Translations under genes and position numbers: made by a program
Notes under the pieces: model-generated
The model's input: the letters and a program-made list of their open reading frames with translations, nothing else
What the model was told of the DNA's origin: nothing
Database searches by the model: none
Origin: Congeria kusceri
Lineage: Eukaryota; Mollusca; Bivalvia; Myida; Dreissenidae
DNA length: 64,000 bases
Reading direction: 5' to 3'
Assembly: GCA_027627225.1 (NCBI GenBank)
Contig: CM051029.1
Location: 72,712,578 to 72,776,577, forward strand
In this document: one piece after another, positions 41,601 to 48,676 of the stretch
How positions within the stretch are numbered: position 1 is the first letter of the stretch
Layout of the letters: each line of letters opens with the position of its first letter

Positions 41601-44600
41601 AGGAATCTGACCTAACTGAGAATATAAATTGAATGTAGAGTTAAGTATAATAATGCTTAATATATAGATAACTACGAAAAGGATAGACACAAATTCATAT
41701 ATTTGTCAGTTTATCTCTGAGAATGGAAACGGTTTTATGATCAAAAACATGTATAATTTCATAACAAATTTCAGTTTTTGTTTCTCCAGTTGTTTTTGGG
41801 TAATATTTTCCATTGTTTTTGTTATTTTCCCACATCACTTGCAATTTCAAACCTATTAAACACTGAATTATTGAGATATAAATGACCCGATCACCGCAGT
41901 GTGTCGAATTACCGTCTTCATGCTTCATATATTTATTTTTTATATCTGTGATTATCTTCAGCTGAAAACGTTATCAGGTGTTACTTACAATGTTACTTAC
42001 ATTGTCTCGCCGAGTCACGATTTACAACTTAAACATTAAAATTTGATACGCCAGACCCCTAAAAACCGAAGTCATTACAAAACGGTTTAGTATATAACAT
42101 GAGAAGCTTATTTAAACCCTAGATTGAAGGATTACCACCCTGATGTGCAACCCTACCTCCCACAAACCAAACAAGAATTAAGACGTAATACATCGTATTA
42201 CTAATAATCAAATAGCAAAATAAGTGGTCATCAATGCAAGCTCATGTTTTATCTAGACGGGTAGCAATGCTACAATAATATACAACACCAACATGTATCA
42301 TGTGAATAACTGCACAACAAAGCGTATGTTTGTTTCCTTATTCTGCTAAATCATATATCAAGAAAAATATGACTTATGCAATACAAATATTTATATATAA
42401 CAATTATCAAGACTGTCTTTAGCAGCTATATTATAACAATTTACCAGTTTATTGCACAGCGATATATGAATGCTGTCGTTGTCATTTTCTTCAAGATGTC
42501 CGACTTTAACACAGTCTGATTCGTGACTGGAAGGCGTGGTAGGCATGAGCATCTCATACTGCCACACAGATAGGCGGGTGCTGGGTTTTATGGGTTGGTG
42601 CGTGTCCCTCATTATATAGGTCAGAGGATTGTCTTTTAGATCAACATTTACCGCTACGAGAGATGAACTTAAAGATTAAAAAAATACGTATAGACAGCAT
42701 TGACAGAGCTAATCTAATACGAAGTTTGCCATTGCTCTTAAAGGGACATATTGACAGATTGATATATTGACAATTATCAAAACAACTGTCAAATATTCCA
42801 AAAATAGAAATGTAAATTATGCATACAAAGCGAAATAACACTCCCGACACAGACTGCAAGTAATGTGCAGTTTACGAAAATAAAATAAATTGAAATGGAT
42901 ACAATTATAAAGCATGTGTAACGCTTTTTCAAGGTATGTTGGAAACAGTTATATCTTTGTGAAAGACTTAAGATACACGCTAAAGCATTTAACTCCGACT
43001 TGCTTCGGGTTAAGCGTGACAGATGTTGTATTCGGAGGTCGTAGATTGAAGTACCGGAGAAGGACATATAGGATCAGACACGAGTTGTCGATTCATACCA
43101 TATTTTATTAAACGAGTTGAGGAATTGTGTTAGTAAGCGAGCCTTTGGCGAGCTTACTAACGAATTTCCTGAACGAGTTTAATAAAATATGGTATAAAAT
43201 GACAATGAATGTCAGATCTTTTTTATCACATGCTTTTAAACGAAACAAAAATGTTATAATTTTACCAAAACATGTTGATAAATACAAAAAGTTGCGTACT
43301 GACCTTACGTCATTTCATGTTGACGACGTCATTTCACCAAAATAACGTCATCCGATTGGTCAGTCAAAGAATATGTAGCCAATGAAAACGCTCAAAATGT
43401 TATCTTACACATGTGTAAGATAGAAATATTCGATATGTTTGTATTATACGGGAAACAAGGTTAGGCATGCGATAAAATGTTTTACTGTGCAATGTGTTCA
43501 TTATACAATATTGCGTTTCGCTTGGTCGTGATGCTAAAGTATGTGCAGTTAAGACGTTTACAGACAATTTAAAAAAACACATATATTGTATATGCATTAT
43601 TCCATTACATTAACCAAATGTGCAATTTGAAAGTAAGTATGGCGTTTATTTACCGAGTTTATACATAATGATACACTTACGAACTTGATTAAATTGGTTC
43701 AAGCCAAAATGTGTAATAGATCTAGTGAAAGTATACATATTGTATTCGAGTAATAACGGTACAAAGAGTATCTATTTAGCCTGCTTGTAAACATCACTAA
43801 CTGCGCAAATGGGTTTAATATTTTAACAGTTGATCCGTTACAAATCTCTCTTTCACGGTGACGTTAAATATCTTCGCAACGACTTTAATACTGATATTTG
43901 TCACACGCGAGGTAACATTATACACATTTTAAGTTTCATCTCCATTGGGTTTTATAGCTTATCAATTTACAACCTATGTGATGAGAAACTAACTTTCCTG
44001 AACACCTTATATTGTTCAGTTACTTTATATGAAACTTGAAAGCGTAGTAGACATACTGTGGAAATGCTCATCAAAATAAATCTTTTCATGGCATAACGAC
44101 ATACGAAATACATAATGTTTTGACCGTAGACAAAATCTGCAATGGAATTAACTATTTAATAAGCGAGAATTCAGTGACTTGATACAGTTTGCCTATGTTC
44201 ATTTGGAACGTGTGAGATTTTTGCACTTCATTCATTGATATTCAAAACGCGTTAAACGATTGCATGCAGACAACGTGTTGATTTATTACCGACCTTACCT
44301 GCAACTTATCGAAATAATCACTGCTATACCAATCGTTCACAATATGCCCAAGCATGCGTTCTAGAACAGTACGTGAATGTAAATTTTGCATTTACATATA
44401 ACTTTTCTGCATAATATTACAATATAAATACACCCATAATTAATAACTACCCATTGTTATATGTACCTGCTTTCTATGTCGCCCTTGTCATGCGTCAGAA
44501 TCATCCTGACGACTTCATGATTGGCTAATGAAGCTGCAAGACAACACAAAACATACTGCTTGTTCATCAGTTGTTTCCAATTAATTAACAATGCAGAGAC

Positions 44601-47600
44601 AAATGTTCTTAAGTGCTACTGACGTAAAGGACATTATTCGGTTACTTATATATTAAATAAACTCATACGGTACAGTAGTTTTAGGAACACACAAAGCATC
44701 CTGCTTAGTCATCAGTTATCGGATAATCATTGAACAATGTAGATATAAATGTCCTGAAATTGTTACAGACGTAATGGATATTTTCGTTTAGCCAATTGTT
44801 ATAAATTGAATAATCTCTTTGGAAACATAACGAAAAACATCGTTTAAACAGCATACATATTGATTATATATTCTGAGACATGTAACATCCTAATTGACCT
44901 GCAACTATTGCGTATGTTAGCAGTCCCAATATCGTGTGAAGGACGATGAATATTGACGTTTGCTCATCAAAATTAGAGTTGAGACTTCAGAGCCAAATTG
45001 TTGATACAGGTATATGTCGCATATTGTCCATTGACCGGTAAACATGTGGCCAAGATAAATAAGCGAAAGACAAAAATGTTAATGTAAGAAAGAATACTTA
45101 AAGAATTACGTTGTTTACTCTACAGTGCAGATCACAGTTGTTGTTAAAATGTGCACCCGTAATTAAGCTAACAGACACTAGCGAAACAAAATAATAATAT
45201 TAAGTATTCCTCTTCATTATTTACTATTAACGTAAAGTATAATGTCAATTTTCCTCCACTAATAACAGTTTATGTGTCTGTTCCGCTCCATGCTACATCA
45301 AACGTGTTAACACTGTGAATGAATTATAATTATTTTGCAGCTTCTGAGCAAGTGAGGCTATTATGACATGCGCAAAACGCAATATTTGCTTTAATATTAC
45401 ATATTTGTCGTATAAATTTGTATTGATATTCTACCATAACATTACTTTATCAAAACTTCATTTGTTGTTTTTTATATAAACGTACCCTTGTTACCGAATG
45501 AACACACATCGGAGGCATCGTCGGACAAGCCAGCTGGTATAACCTGAAAATATATGTTTCCTCTGGCTCAAACATACAAATACCTTCTTTAAATGACTTA
45601 TTACCAAACAATCGGTTATCTAAATTTGTTTTGGATATTAGAGGTAGGGGCAAATCTCAGCAAAATACATAGTTGAAGTATATTAGGGAGAGGTATACGT
45701 TTGTACGCCGTTTGATCTCCCTGCAGAATGTTAGAAATTAAAAAATTCCATGGTGCAGTTCATAAGTTAATGGCAATGATTTTGTCCATTTAACACCTTT
45801 AACACCTTTTAACACCTTTTCAAAGATCGTGTTAAGTAATAAATATATAATGTTATTTTACCCGCTCCGCTAATTACAAAATAAACGATTGTCGCCATAG
45901 TAAAATGTATTTTTGTTCATCGAATATCATCATAAATCACTACCCAACACGACATTCTTCCCCCCCAAAATGTGTCAATGTGATACATATTTCAATAACT
46001 GTAAATATCGCCCACCATATTATATTCATACATGTGATCATTTATAAATTAAATATTATGATTTCCAATTTAGTTCAGCAATGAAGTGTGCCGTAATGCT
46101 TATAATTTACCTTTGATGTCCACATGATTAATTTGCGATAACAGTGTAATGATGCTGCATGGGTTAATGACTACATGTGTTGTTTAATTAAAATTGACAA
46201 TTAAAATAAAGATATTATCGAAACACAATTACTATAATGTTTTCCTTACCTTTTTTAACAAGTACACAACCTAAATACTTGTTGCGACATATATACATTT
46301 AAATTAAACGTATATTAAACATGATAAACATGTTAGTTTGACCATTCAGCGTGATATACTGAATCGAATCTGTAAAATAATAATGACGCATTATTGTTTT
46401 TTTTTACGATCTCTTCACATACCACATCAAGTCGAGACGTAAACGAATGAATCATTAAACTGTTTAATAATGTCCTCCTGTTACTGAAAATTGCGGATGA
46501 CTGCATAAAGAGTTTTTTTTTATTACAGTGTTTTATACTCAGCGTTTTAAATGAACATTACCTTTAACACTAGTTTAACAATTTCGATTTATATGTACTT
46601 GTACAAAGACTAGCAAAAATTGATAAAAGTATGATTATTGTGCATATTATGTCAAAATAATACATAAATATCATTTTTTATATTGTTCAAAACAACGTGA
46701 TTCTATTGTATACGAATATAAATAAACTTAATAACAACCTTTTAAATGTTACAATTTTTTAATAATTATTCCAACAATAATTATTACTTTCCATACATTT
46801 GTATTTTAATTTATCAAATGCTATTCCTTGTTTCCCGTGTAATACAACCATTACGAATATTTATATCTTACACATGTGTAAGATAACATTTTGAGCGTTT
46901 TCATTGGCTTCATTACTTTGAGTGACCAATCGGATGACGTTATTTTGGTTAAATGACGTCGTCCACATGGAATGACGTCACGTCGGTACACAACTTTTTG
47001 GATTAAACAAAATGTTTTGGAAAAATTATCAGCTGTTTGTTTCGTTTAAAAGCATGTGATAAAAAATATCTGACACTCGTCATTTTATACCATATTTTAT
47101 TAAACTCGTCCAGGGAATTCGTTAGTAAGCTCGCTAAAGGCTCGCTTACTAACAAAACTCATGAACTCGTTTAATAAAATATGTCATGAAATGACAACAC
47201 GCGTCAGATCTTATATGTGTCTGCCAACTTATCATTGTATCGTACAACTACGCCTATGAAATCGATGTAAACATGTTGGCATTGCAACCATGACACTGGA
47301 TGTTAAGCTACCCGACAACTCAAAAAAGCAATTGTTCTGAACTGTTTTATTGGCACTCACAGTGTCAAGAACAAACAGTTTATTTCTTACATGACAACCA
47401 AGTGAAAATCCGTTGCAACGGTGAATGAACACGACAACCGCATGTTGAACATGTTCAATTTATGACGCCACATCGGGACATAAACATTACAAACTACAAT
47501 TAGCATTCTTAAAAGTTTAATAGGATGAGTTTTTGTTTTGTTTTGAATAACAAACACTCGCATGTTATTGTAAGACTATGTTTACAACATACATTATTAG

Positions 47601-47812
47601 ATATTTGCTATTTATTCAGAGTGTTACTTCTCAACTAAATTTCAATAGACTGTCTTGAAAAACATTTTAATAATAGACCATGATCTTACTTGTTCGTAGG
47701 CTGATATACTGTCAATGCGGCCAAAGCAAAGCAAATGAATACTGAATACCGCAATTCGCGAGATGGCAAAAGCAAAACACGTGCATTTAAAGGAATTCGA
47801 CCGAACGTACAT
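24201..47812 (-). CDS. ADAMTS-type secreted zinc metalloprotease with EGF-like and ShKT C-terminus (gene span, multi-exon)
   Basis: Spliced gene read on the minus strand; exons are listed separately. Domains in order: propeptide (exons 45543 to 41373), RGRR furin-like site at the start of the exon at 40574, reprolysin catalytic domain with HEIGH and GMSHD joined across an intron, then a NDGIMGS Met-turn, a disintegrin-like region, one thrombospondin type-1 repeat (GGWSAW...CSRSCG...CNTQPC), a Cys-rich domain with DGTPC, CVQGYC and GCGVCGGDNSTC, a spacer ending in NPNVGITYAYSLP, three EGF-like modules and a ShKT domain. By family knowledge it acts outside the cell on matrix or secreted substrates after removal of the propeptide; the substrate is unknown. 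All catalytic residues are present, so it is probably active. Exons 42653-24781 total 2682 nt in unbroken phase. The N-terminus and the 3' terminus are uncertain. Vertebrate ADAMTS usually carry further TSP1 repeats where this one has EGF and ShKT modules. Confidence 0.9.
24291..24780 (-). other. Putative last intron
   Basis: Unique AT-rich sequence between the satellite edge and the ShKT exon. Begins with donor GTAAGTGG and ends, reading on the minus strand, in a pyrimidine tract and TACAG at the array edge. Confidence 0.5.
24781..24897 (-). CDS. ShKT domain exon
   Basis: 117 nt, acceptor TTCTAG, two-base start, phase 1 end, donor GTAAGT (strong). Encodes TCKDAVATSTCLINVGKGWC then ESNNVKMEAECYMSCGLC. 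C.D.......C......WC......M...C..SCGLC is the six-cysteine ShKT fold, often attached to secreted metalloproteases. The strong donor means the gene continues downstream, towards or into the satellite. Confidence 0.93.
25324..25448 (-). CDS. EGF-like module 3
   Basis: 125 nt, acceptor TTACAG, one-base start, phase 1 end, donor GTGAGT. Contains YPFKGKDCQDCKITSCQNGG and CRCSCPDGYGGLDC. C.NGG.......C.C.C..GYGG..C is a clear EGF-like core. Confidence 0.93.
25910..26024 (-). CDS. EGF-like module 2
   Basis: 115 nt, acceptor TTATAG, two-base start, phase 2 end, donor GTACGA. Encodes KTCNTTCNRICNHGMSLTST then GCGCNCQGNTYGTTCEC. The Cys spacing is EGF-like. Confidence 0.9.
26280..26363 (-). CDS. EGF-like module 1
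   Basis: 84 nt, acceptor TTTGTAG, two-base start, phase 1 end, donor GTAACA. Contains ACTGYCKNGGTW, CGCQC and AAGFYG. The C.NGGTW..S.CGC.C..GFYG pattern is EGF-like. Confidence 0.9.
26364..26963 (-). other. Intron between spacer and EGF modules
   Basis: AT-rich. Contains a short inverted repeat near 26720-26752 (gtgaaaattaccactctggt and its complement gtaattttcactg). No gene within. Confidence 0.6.
26964..27033 (-). CDS. Spacer domain exon 3
   Basis: 70 nt, acceptor TTTCAG, phase 0 to 1, donor GTAAGT. Encodes YYQRGANPNVGITYAYSLPT. The NPG.-.Y.Y..P pattern closes the spacer in ADAMTS proteins. Confidence 0.92.
27540..27691 (-). CDS. Spacer domain exon 2
   Basis: 152 nt, acceptor TTTCAG, two-base start, phase 0 end at AAG/GTAACT. 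Encodes LWTLENIGVITGSYDRSVTP, and further on LYAEGPISRPVVIK. The Y...G....P..I segment is typical of the ADAMTS spacer, which often determines substrate binding. Confidence 0.9.
27692..28585 (-). other. Intron within spacer domain
   Basis: AT-rich; nothing recognised apart from the flanking splice sites. Confidence 0.6.
28586..28678 (-). CDS. Spacer domain exon 1
   Basis: 93 nt, acceptor TTACAG, two-base start, phase 1 end, donor GTTGTA (weak). Contains VVTTLPTGTYNIVFYF, matching the V..IP.GA..I spacer strand of the family. Phase and length fit both neighbours. Confidence 0.85.
28870..28987 (-). CDS. Cys-rich domain end and spacer start
   Basis: 118 nt, acceptor TGGTAG, phase 0 to 1, donor GTTCGT. 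Encodes MFGCDDVSGSTSNDGCGVCG then GDNSTCQVTIGVYDK. GCD....S....D.CGVCGGDNSTC is the most diagnostic ADAMTS string in the gene. Confidence 0.95.
29045..29225 (+). mobile_element. tRNA-derived SINE
   Basis: Starts with ggctagcgcagtggttggta (A-box-like). A B-box-like ggtttgcaccga follows at 29100. The body (gtttggttggtggtcaccac, tgggttttcctccgggcac) is one I recall as common in mollusc SINEs. It ends in an A-rich tail near 29205-29225. Lies inside an intron of the Cys-rich domain, antisense to the gene. The family name is not certain. Confidence 0.75.
29226..29953 (-). other. Intron remainder with possible older mobile-element sequence
   Basis: The segment 29290-29570 has a 78-codon minus-strand frame (29294-29530) including KHVANTKHKYE, vaguely like a degenerate zinc-finger/transposase fragment, and a GTAAGT site. 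Too weak to name. Confidence 0.3.
29954..30138 (-). CDS. Cys-rich domain exon 2
   Basis: 185 nt, acceptor GAACAG, two-base start, phase 0 end at CAT/GTAAGT. Contains EYGQCEVKCYTV, LMPDGTPCDPPG and GRCVQGYCH. DGTPC and CVQGxC are ADAMTS Cys-rich hallmarks. Confidence 0.95.
30139..30776 (-). other. Intron within Cys-rich domain
   Basis: AT-rich; no gene or repeat recognised. Confidence 0.6.
30777..30927 (-). CDS. Cys-rich domain exon 1
   Basis: 151 nt, acceptor TTGTAG, phase 0 to 1, donor GTATGT. Starts PCDNDPATENDLKNARASET and carries CLKLKTINVYEKYG downstream. The first Cys completes the TSP1 repeat; the rest is the poorly conserved start of the Cys-rich domain. Confidence 0.85.
30928..31295 (-). 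other. Intron between TSP1 repeat and Cys-rich domain
   Basis: AT-rich; nothing recognised. Confidence 0.6.
31296..31356 (-). CDS. TSP1 repeat, second half
   Basis: 61 nt, acceptor TTGCAG, one-base start, phase 0 end at CAG/GTGAGT. Encodes PQNSKWCEGEEYDPVSCNTQ, the C.G......CNT...C end of the central TSP1 repeat. Confidence 0.93.
31357..31790 (-). other. Intron within TSP1 repeat
   Basis: AT-rich; nothing recognised. Confidence 0.6.
31791..31972 (-). CDS. End of disintegrin-like region and start of TSP1 repeat
   Basis: 182 nt, acceptor CAATAG, phase 0 to 2, donor GTATGT. Starts VCSTQIVGGGYHCIRW and continues into GGWSAWGSATECSRSCGTG and KTRTCSNPK. WSAW and CSRSCGTG are the signature of a thrombospondin type-1 repeat, which binds glycosaminoglycans and matrix in this family. 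Confidence 0.95.
31973..32546 (-). other. Intron within disintegrin-like region
   Basis: AT-rich. A 117-codon plus-strand frame at 32008-32361 has no recognisable motif and is taken as chance. Confidence 0.6.
32547..32657 (-). CDS. Disintegrin-like region exon 2
   Basis: 111 nt (37 codons), phase 0 to 0, donor GTAAGA. Encodes GDCGLYSCVNMNT..., then NYLTPTDGSYCGEEM. The pattern C..L.C........P..DG..C fits the family. The acceptor (AAATTAAAG) has a weak pyrimidine tract; it is the only one that keeps the frame. Confidence 0.85.
32658..34489 (-). other. Large intron within disintegrin-like region
   Basis: AT-rich. The repeated string attatcgttgttta/taacaacgata near 33325, 33430 and 33540 suggests an old inverted repeat of a small transposon. 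No gene. Confidence 0.45.
34490..34572 (-). CDS. Disintegrin-like region exon 1
   Basis: 83 nt, acceptor GTGCAG, two-base start, phase 0 end at TTG/GTAATG. Encodes G-MLYSDDEICAFKNGAGYK..., matching the family block G..Y....QC...FG at the start of the ADAMTS disintegrin-like domain. Confidence 0.85.
34780..35095. repeat. Two diverged tandem units, period about 144 bp
   Basis: caagcgaggtct, then ttcatta.aata.ttcaat..gttct and gagcggaaac recur at 34850 and 34994. The gagcggaaac context is one I recall from a common bivalve dispersed repeat. Confidence 0.7.
35106..36099. mobile_element. About 1-kb element bounded by terminal inverted repeats
   Basis: Left gacgcgacgtatggtgttca-gcacc (35106-35130) is the reverse complement, with one change, of right ggtgctgaacaccgtacgtc-gcgtc (36074-36098). 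Non-coding interior with an ATT microsatellite. Probably a non-autonomous DNA transposon. Confidence 0.7.
35597..35650. repeat. (ATT)n microsatellite
   Basis: About 18 perfect ATT triplets, followed by gctgctgct-like variation. Confidence 0.95.
36486..36565 (-). CDS. End of catalytic domain / link to disintegrin-like region
   Basis: 80 nt, acceptor TTGCAG, one-base start and one-base end, donor GTGATT. Encodes NTAQTGCLTTLDVSSTVVME then LNGVWP, corresponding to the conserved CL...P.......LPG linker after the protease domain. Confidence 0.85.
36789..36905 (-). CDS. Catalytic-domain exon with zinc motif second half and Met-turn
   Basis: 117 nt, acceptor CTTTAG, one-base start, phase 2 end at GTAGGT. 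Encodes MGMSHDGDMDCPSPNDGIMG, then SKTSGWSQCSVNSM. With the previous exon it completes HExxHxxGxxHD, and NDGIMGS supplies the Met-turn. All three zinc histidines and the catalytic glutamate are intact. Confidence 0.95.
36906..37602 (-). other. Intron inside the zinc-binding motif
   Basis: Separates HEIGH from GMSHD and splits the Cys codon TG/C. Plus-strand frames of 119 and 78 codons (36903-37541) show no motif and are taken as chance. Confidence 0.7.
37603..37731 (-). CDS. Catalytic-domain exon with zinc motif first half (HEIGH)
   Basis: 129 nt, acceptor TTTGCAG, one-base start, ends phase 2 (TG) at GTAAGA. Contains GKAYTGKIC, a CAVSTATG block and VITAHEIGH. The His-Glu-x-x-His part of the zinc site lies at its 3' end; the next residue (Cys) is split by the intron. 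Confidence 0.95.
37732..38167 (-). other. Intron within catalytic domain
   Basis: AT-rich; nothing recognised. Confidence 0.6.
38168..38277 (-). CDS. Catalytic-domain exon
   Basis: 110 nt, acceptor TATTCAG, phase 0 to 2, donor GTAAGT. Encodes a stretch with TLASVCSGTNSNG and EYDHIHLYTG. The DHIHLYTG string corresponds to the D.A.L.T strand that precedes the G.A..G..C block in ADAM proteases. Confidence 0.88.
38278..38979 (-). other. Intron within catalytic domain
   Basis: AT-rich. Contains the 53-bp tandem duplication at 38727-38832. Confidence 0.6.
38727..38832. repeat. 53-bp tandem duplication
   Basis: gacgatacgctata.aatgta-taaccacgcct.cttaagtc is present twice, starting at 38727 and 38780, with few changes. 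Confidence 0.9.
38980..39066 (-). CDS. Catalytic-domain exon
   Basis: 87 nt (29 codons), acceptor TTGGTAG, phase 0 to 0, donor GTACGTG. Encodes VQAEWGKEDQLGYHVLLEVK then EMVFWRTNP. Position and phase fit the middle of the metalloprotease domain; locally GC-richer than the flanking introns. Confidence 0.85.
39067..40419 (-). other. Intron within catalytic domain
   Basis: AT-rich; carries a tRNA-like sequence at 39883-39950, otherwise nothing. Confidence 0.6.
39883..39950 (-). other. tRNA-like pseudogene or SINE head
   Basis: The minus strand reads catgctgatagcattgacct (A-box region) and, further on, ggtcgtaggttcaaacctcg (B-box GGTTCAAACC) ending in ggcggagcc. A matching 5' acceptor strand is absent, so it is not a functional tRNA. 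Confidence 0.45.
40420..40574 (-). CDS. Processing site and start of catalytic domain
   Basis: 155 nt, acceptor GTGTAG, ends phase 0 at GGG/GTACGT. The first residues are HTHTRGRR, an R-x-R-R proprotein-convertase type site, followed by QSRPTITIETVVILDKAYIA, the first beta strand of the reprolysin fold (family pattern R.VE.LVV.D...). Confidence 0.88.
40575..41372 (-). other. Intron between propeptide and catalytic domain
   Basis: Occupied in part by the repeat at 40980-41336. Confidence 0.6.
40980..41336. mobile_element. Dispersed non-autonomous element
   Basis: Rich in ctcaac/gttgag strings in both orientations, ending in acaatgttcgtgatactggg-cc. The end resembles that of the element at 61968-62306 (ttctttgtgaacatggggcc). 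Boundaries are approximate. Confidence 0.5.
41373..41520 (-). CDS. Propeptide C-terminal exon
   Basis: 148 nt, acceptor CTTCAG, phase 0 to 1, donor GTAAAT. Encodes IGWFEYGSTSYTIINGTI, continuing to the ERLQTTRHAAVYH stretch. Matches the family block G.I....Y.I.P that closes the propeptide just before the processing site. Confidence 0.85.
41521..42444 (-). other. Intron within propeptide
   Basis: AT-rich; nothing recognised. Confidence 0.6.
42445..42653 (-). CDS. Propeptide exon (ADAMTS-type protease)
   Basis: 209 nt, acceptor CTCGTAG, starts with two bases and ends phase 0 at CTG/GTAAAT. Encodes VNVDLKDNPLTYIMRDTHQP followed by a stretch with SDCVKVGHLEENDNDS and IHISLCNKL. The C.. VGH ... 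S.. ISLCN.L pattern continuing into IGWFEYG of the next exon is the conserved end of the ADAM/ADAMTS propeptide (family pattern C.Y.G.V......VALS.C.GL.G). Confidence 0.8.
42654..44298 (-). other. Intron within propeptide
   Basis: AT-rich; carries foldback element A (43071-43425). Confidence 0.6.
43071..43425 (+). mobile_element. Foldback element, copy A
   Basis: A long hairpin: accatattttattaaacgag...ttagtaagcgagcc, then ttt, then ggcgagcttactaacg...gtttaataaaatatggt (43097-43193). It is followed by a tail with tgacgtcatt motifs and a palindromic end, atcttacacatgtgtaagat. No coding capacity. Confidence 0.85.
44299..44360 (-). CDS. Ambiguous small propeptide exon with phase conflict
   Basis: TTCTAG acceptor and CAG/GTAAGG donor flank 62 nt whose only open frame encodes RMLGHIVNDWYSSDYFDKLQ. 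The length (2 mod 3) is what is needed between the exons at 44533 and 42653. In the frame those neighbours dictate it contains a TAG stop; in its open frame it mismatches at both junctions by one base. Possible explanations are two compensating base errors, an unusual donor, unseen micro-exons, or a chance exon look-alike. Confidence 0.35.
44467..44533 (-). CDS. Propeptide exon (ADAMTS-type protease)
   Basis: Acceptor TTGCAG, 67 nt, starts with two bases of a split codon and ends phase 2, donor GTACAT. Encodes SLANHEVVRMILTHDKGDIE plus S. The HEVVR.ILTHDKG string resembles the early ADAMTS propeptide (a YE.V.P...-like start). Only one of the three frames is open. Confidence 0.6.
44534..45485 (-). 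other. Intron within propeptide
   Basis: AT-rich; nothing recognised. Confidence 0.6.
45486..45543 (-). CDS. Propeptide exon (ADAMTS-type protease)
   Basis: Acceptor TTTTCAG, 58 nt, phase 0 to 1, donor GTACGT. Encodes VIPAGLSDDASDVCSFGNK. Joins in phase with the exon at 44533. Assigned to the propeptide by position; the sequence itself has no diagnostic motif. Confidence 0.6.
45544..47689 (-). other. Putative first intron
   Basis: AT-rich; carries foldback element B (46867-47212). The intron depends on the candidate first exon. Confidence 0.4.
46867..47212 (-). mobile_element. Foldback element, copy B (inverted relative to A)
   Basis: Begins with atcttacacatgtgtaagat, continues through tgacgtca motifs and ends in the same hairpin (accatattttattaaactcg...gttagtaagctcgc, taaag, gctcgcttactaac...). 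Same family as copy A in the opposite orientation, 3.4 kb apart. Confidence 0.85.
47690..47812 (-). CDS. Candidate first coding exon with signal-peptide-like segment
   Basis: An ATG at 47812 opens a 41-codon stretch with a basic start (MYVRSNSFK), a hydrophobic run (FAFAISRIAVFSIHLLCFG) and a small-residue cleavage-like region (SISA). It ends at a good donor (GTAAGATC) in phase 0, which matches the phase-0 start of the next exon at 45543. The frame stays open upstream to another ATG at 48016, so the start could lie there (109 codons). Only the donor, the phase and the hydrophobicity support it; no family motif is visible. Confidence 0.33.
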
Positions 47813-48255
47813 GGCTGAAAAGAAAGATCTTCGATACTTTACATATGCTAAAATTCGTTGACCTTTCAAAAACTGTCGGTGCTCAAGAGGAACACTTGAG
47901 AGGACATAAGAGTGTTCAGAAAACACTTCAACGACGTAAGTAGGGTATTTGGTGAAAGCGTATTTGAGAATGTCAGCTCTAAGTTGAAGACAGGCGAGTG
48001 TGTATATCGTCATCACGCTTCAAGTGTTTATAGCGAATAGAGGTAAATAATGCTCAGCATCGAAATTTGACATAATATTTTGTTACAGAAGAAATAAATC
48101 AGAATGCTGAATAATAACAATTGACCAATGAAGTCCAAGTATTGAGCTGTTTAGTTTACAAATAATTCTTCAGAATCATGTGAAGAAAGTACTATTTCTT
48201 TATATTCAATAATACACGTATTTGATATTCCAGTCCATTTGATATTCCAGGACTG
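47813..48255. other. Possible 5' region of the protease gene
   Basis: The candidate first exon could extend to 48016. No TATA box or initiator could be assigned. Confidence 0.25.
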
Positions 48256-48425
48256 CACTTTCCGCCTACAGTGAATTTATGTTTAGAAGAGACTTCCTTG
48301 AAAGAGAAAATACCATAAAAGCGGAAAGTGCCGTCCCGGAACAACCTGTGCGGACTGCACAGGCTGATCCGGGACGACACTTCACGCACATGCATTAAGC
48401 ACGGTTTTCCCACGATGCGCCTCAT
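48256..48425 (+). mobile_element. Dispersed bivalve-type palindromic element, copy 1
   Basis: gcggaaagtgccgtcccgga, then tgtgcggactgcacaggctg, atccgggacgacactt and cacatgcattaagcacggtt-ttccca. I recall this sequence as very abundant in Dreissena-like bivalves. Appears truncated at its left end. Confidence 0.7.
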
Positions 48426-48676
48426 ATATATTTCGCAATTTAATTTCCATTGGTTTACAAACTATATCATGTGTACATGTATTGGTCGATAGGTATTGAC
48501 AATTCCGCCCAATCTAACTCCAAATCCTGTAACCGCGCCTGCAAAAGGTCCTTTGTGCTTTATAAACTGAGCTGTTCTTGATGGGCGATGTTTAACAAGA
48601 TATCACAATACACATTTCTGACGGACATATTTTCACACTTTCAATTACAATACATCACGGTGTTATTTTATAAAAG

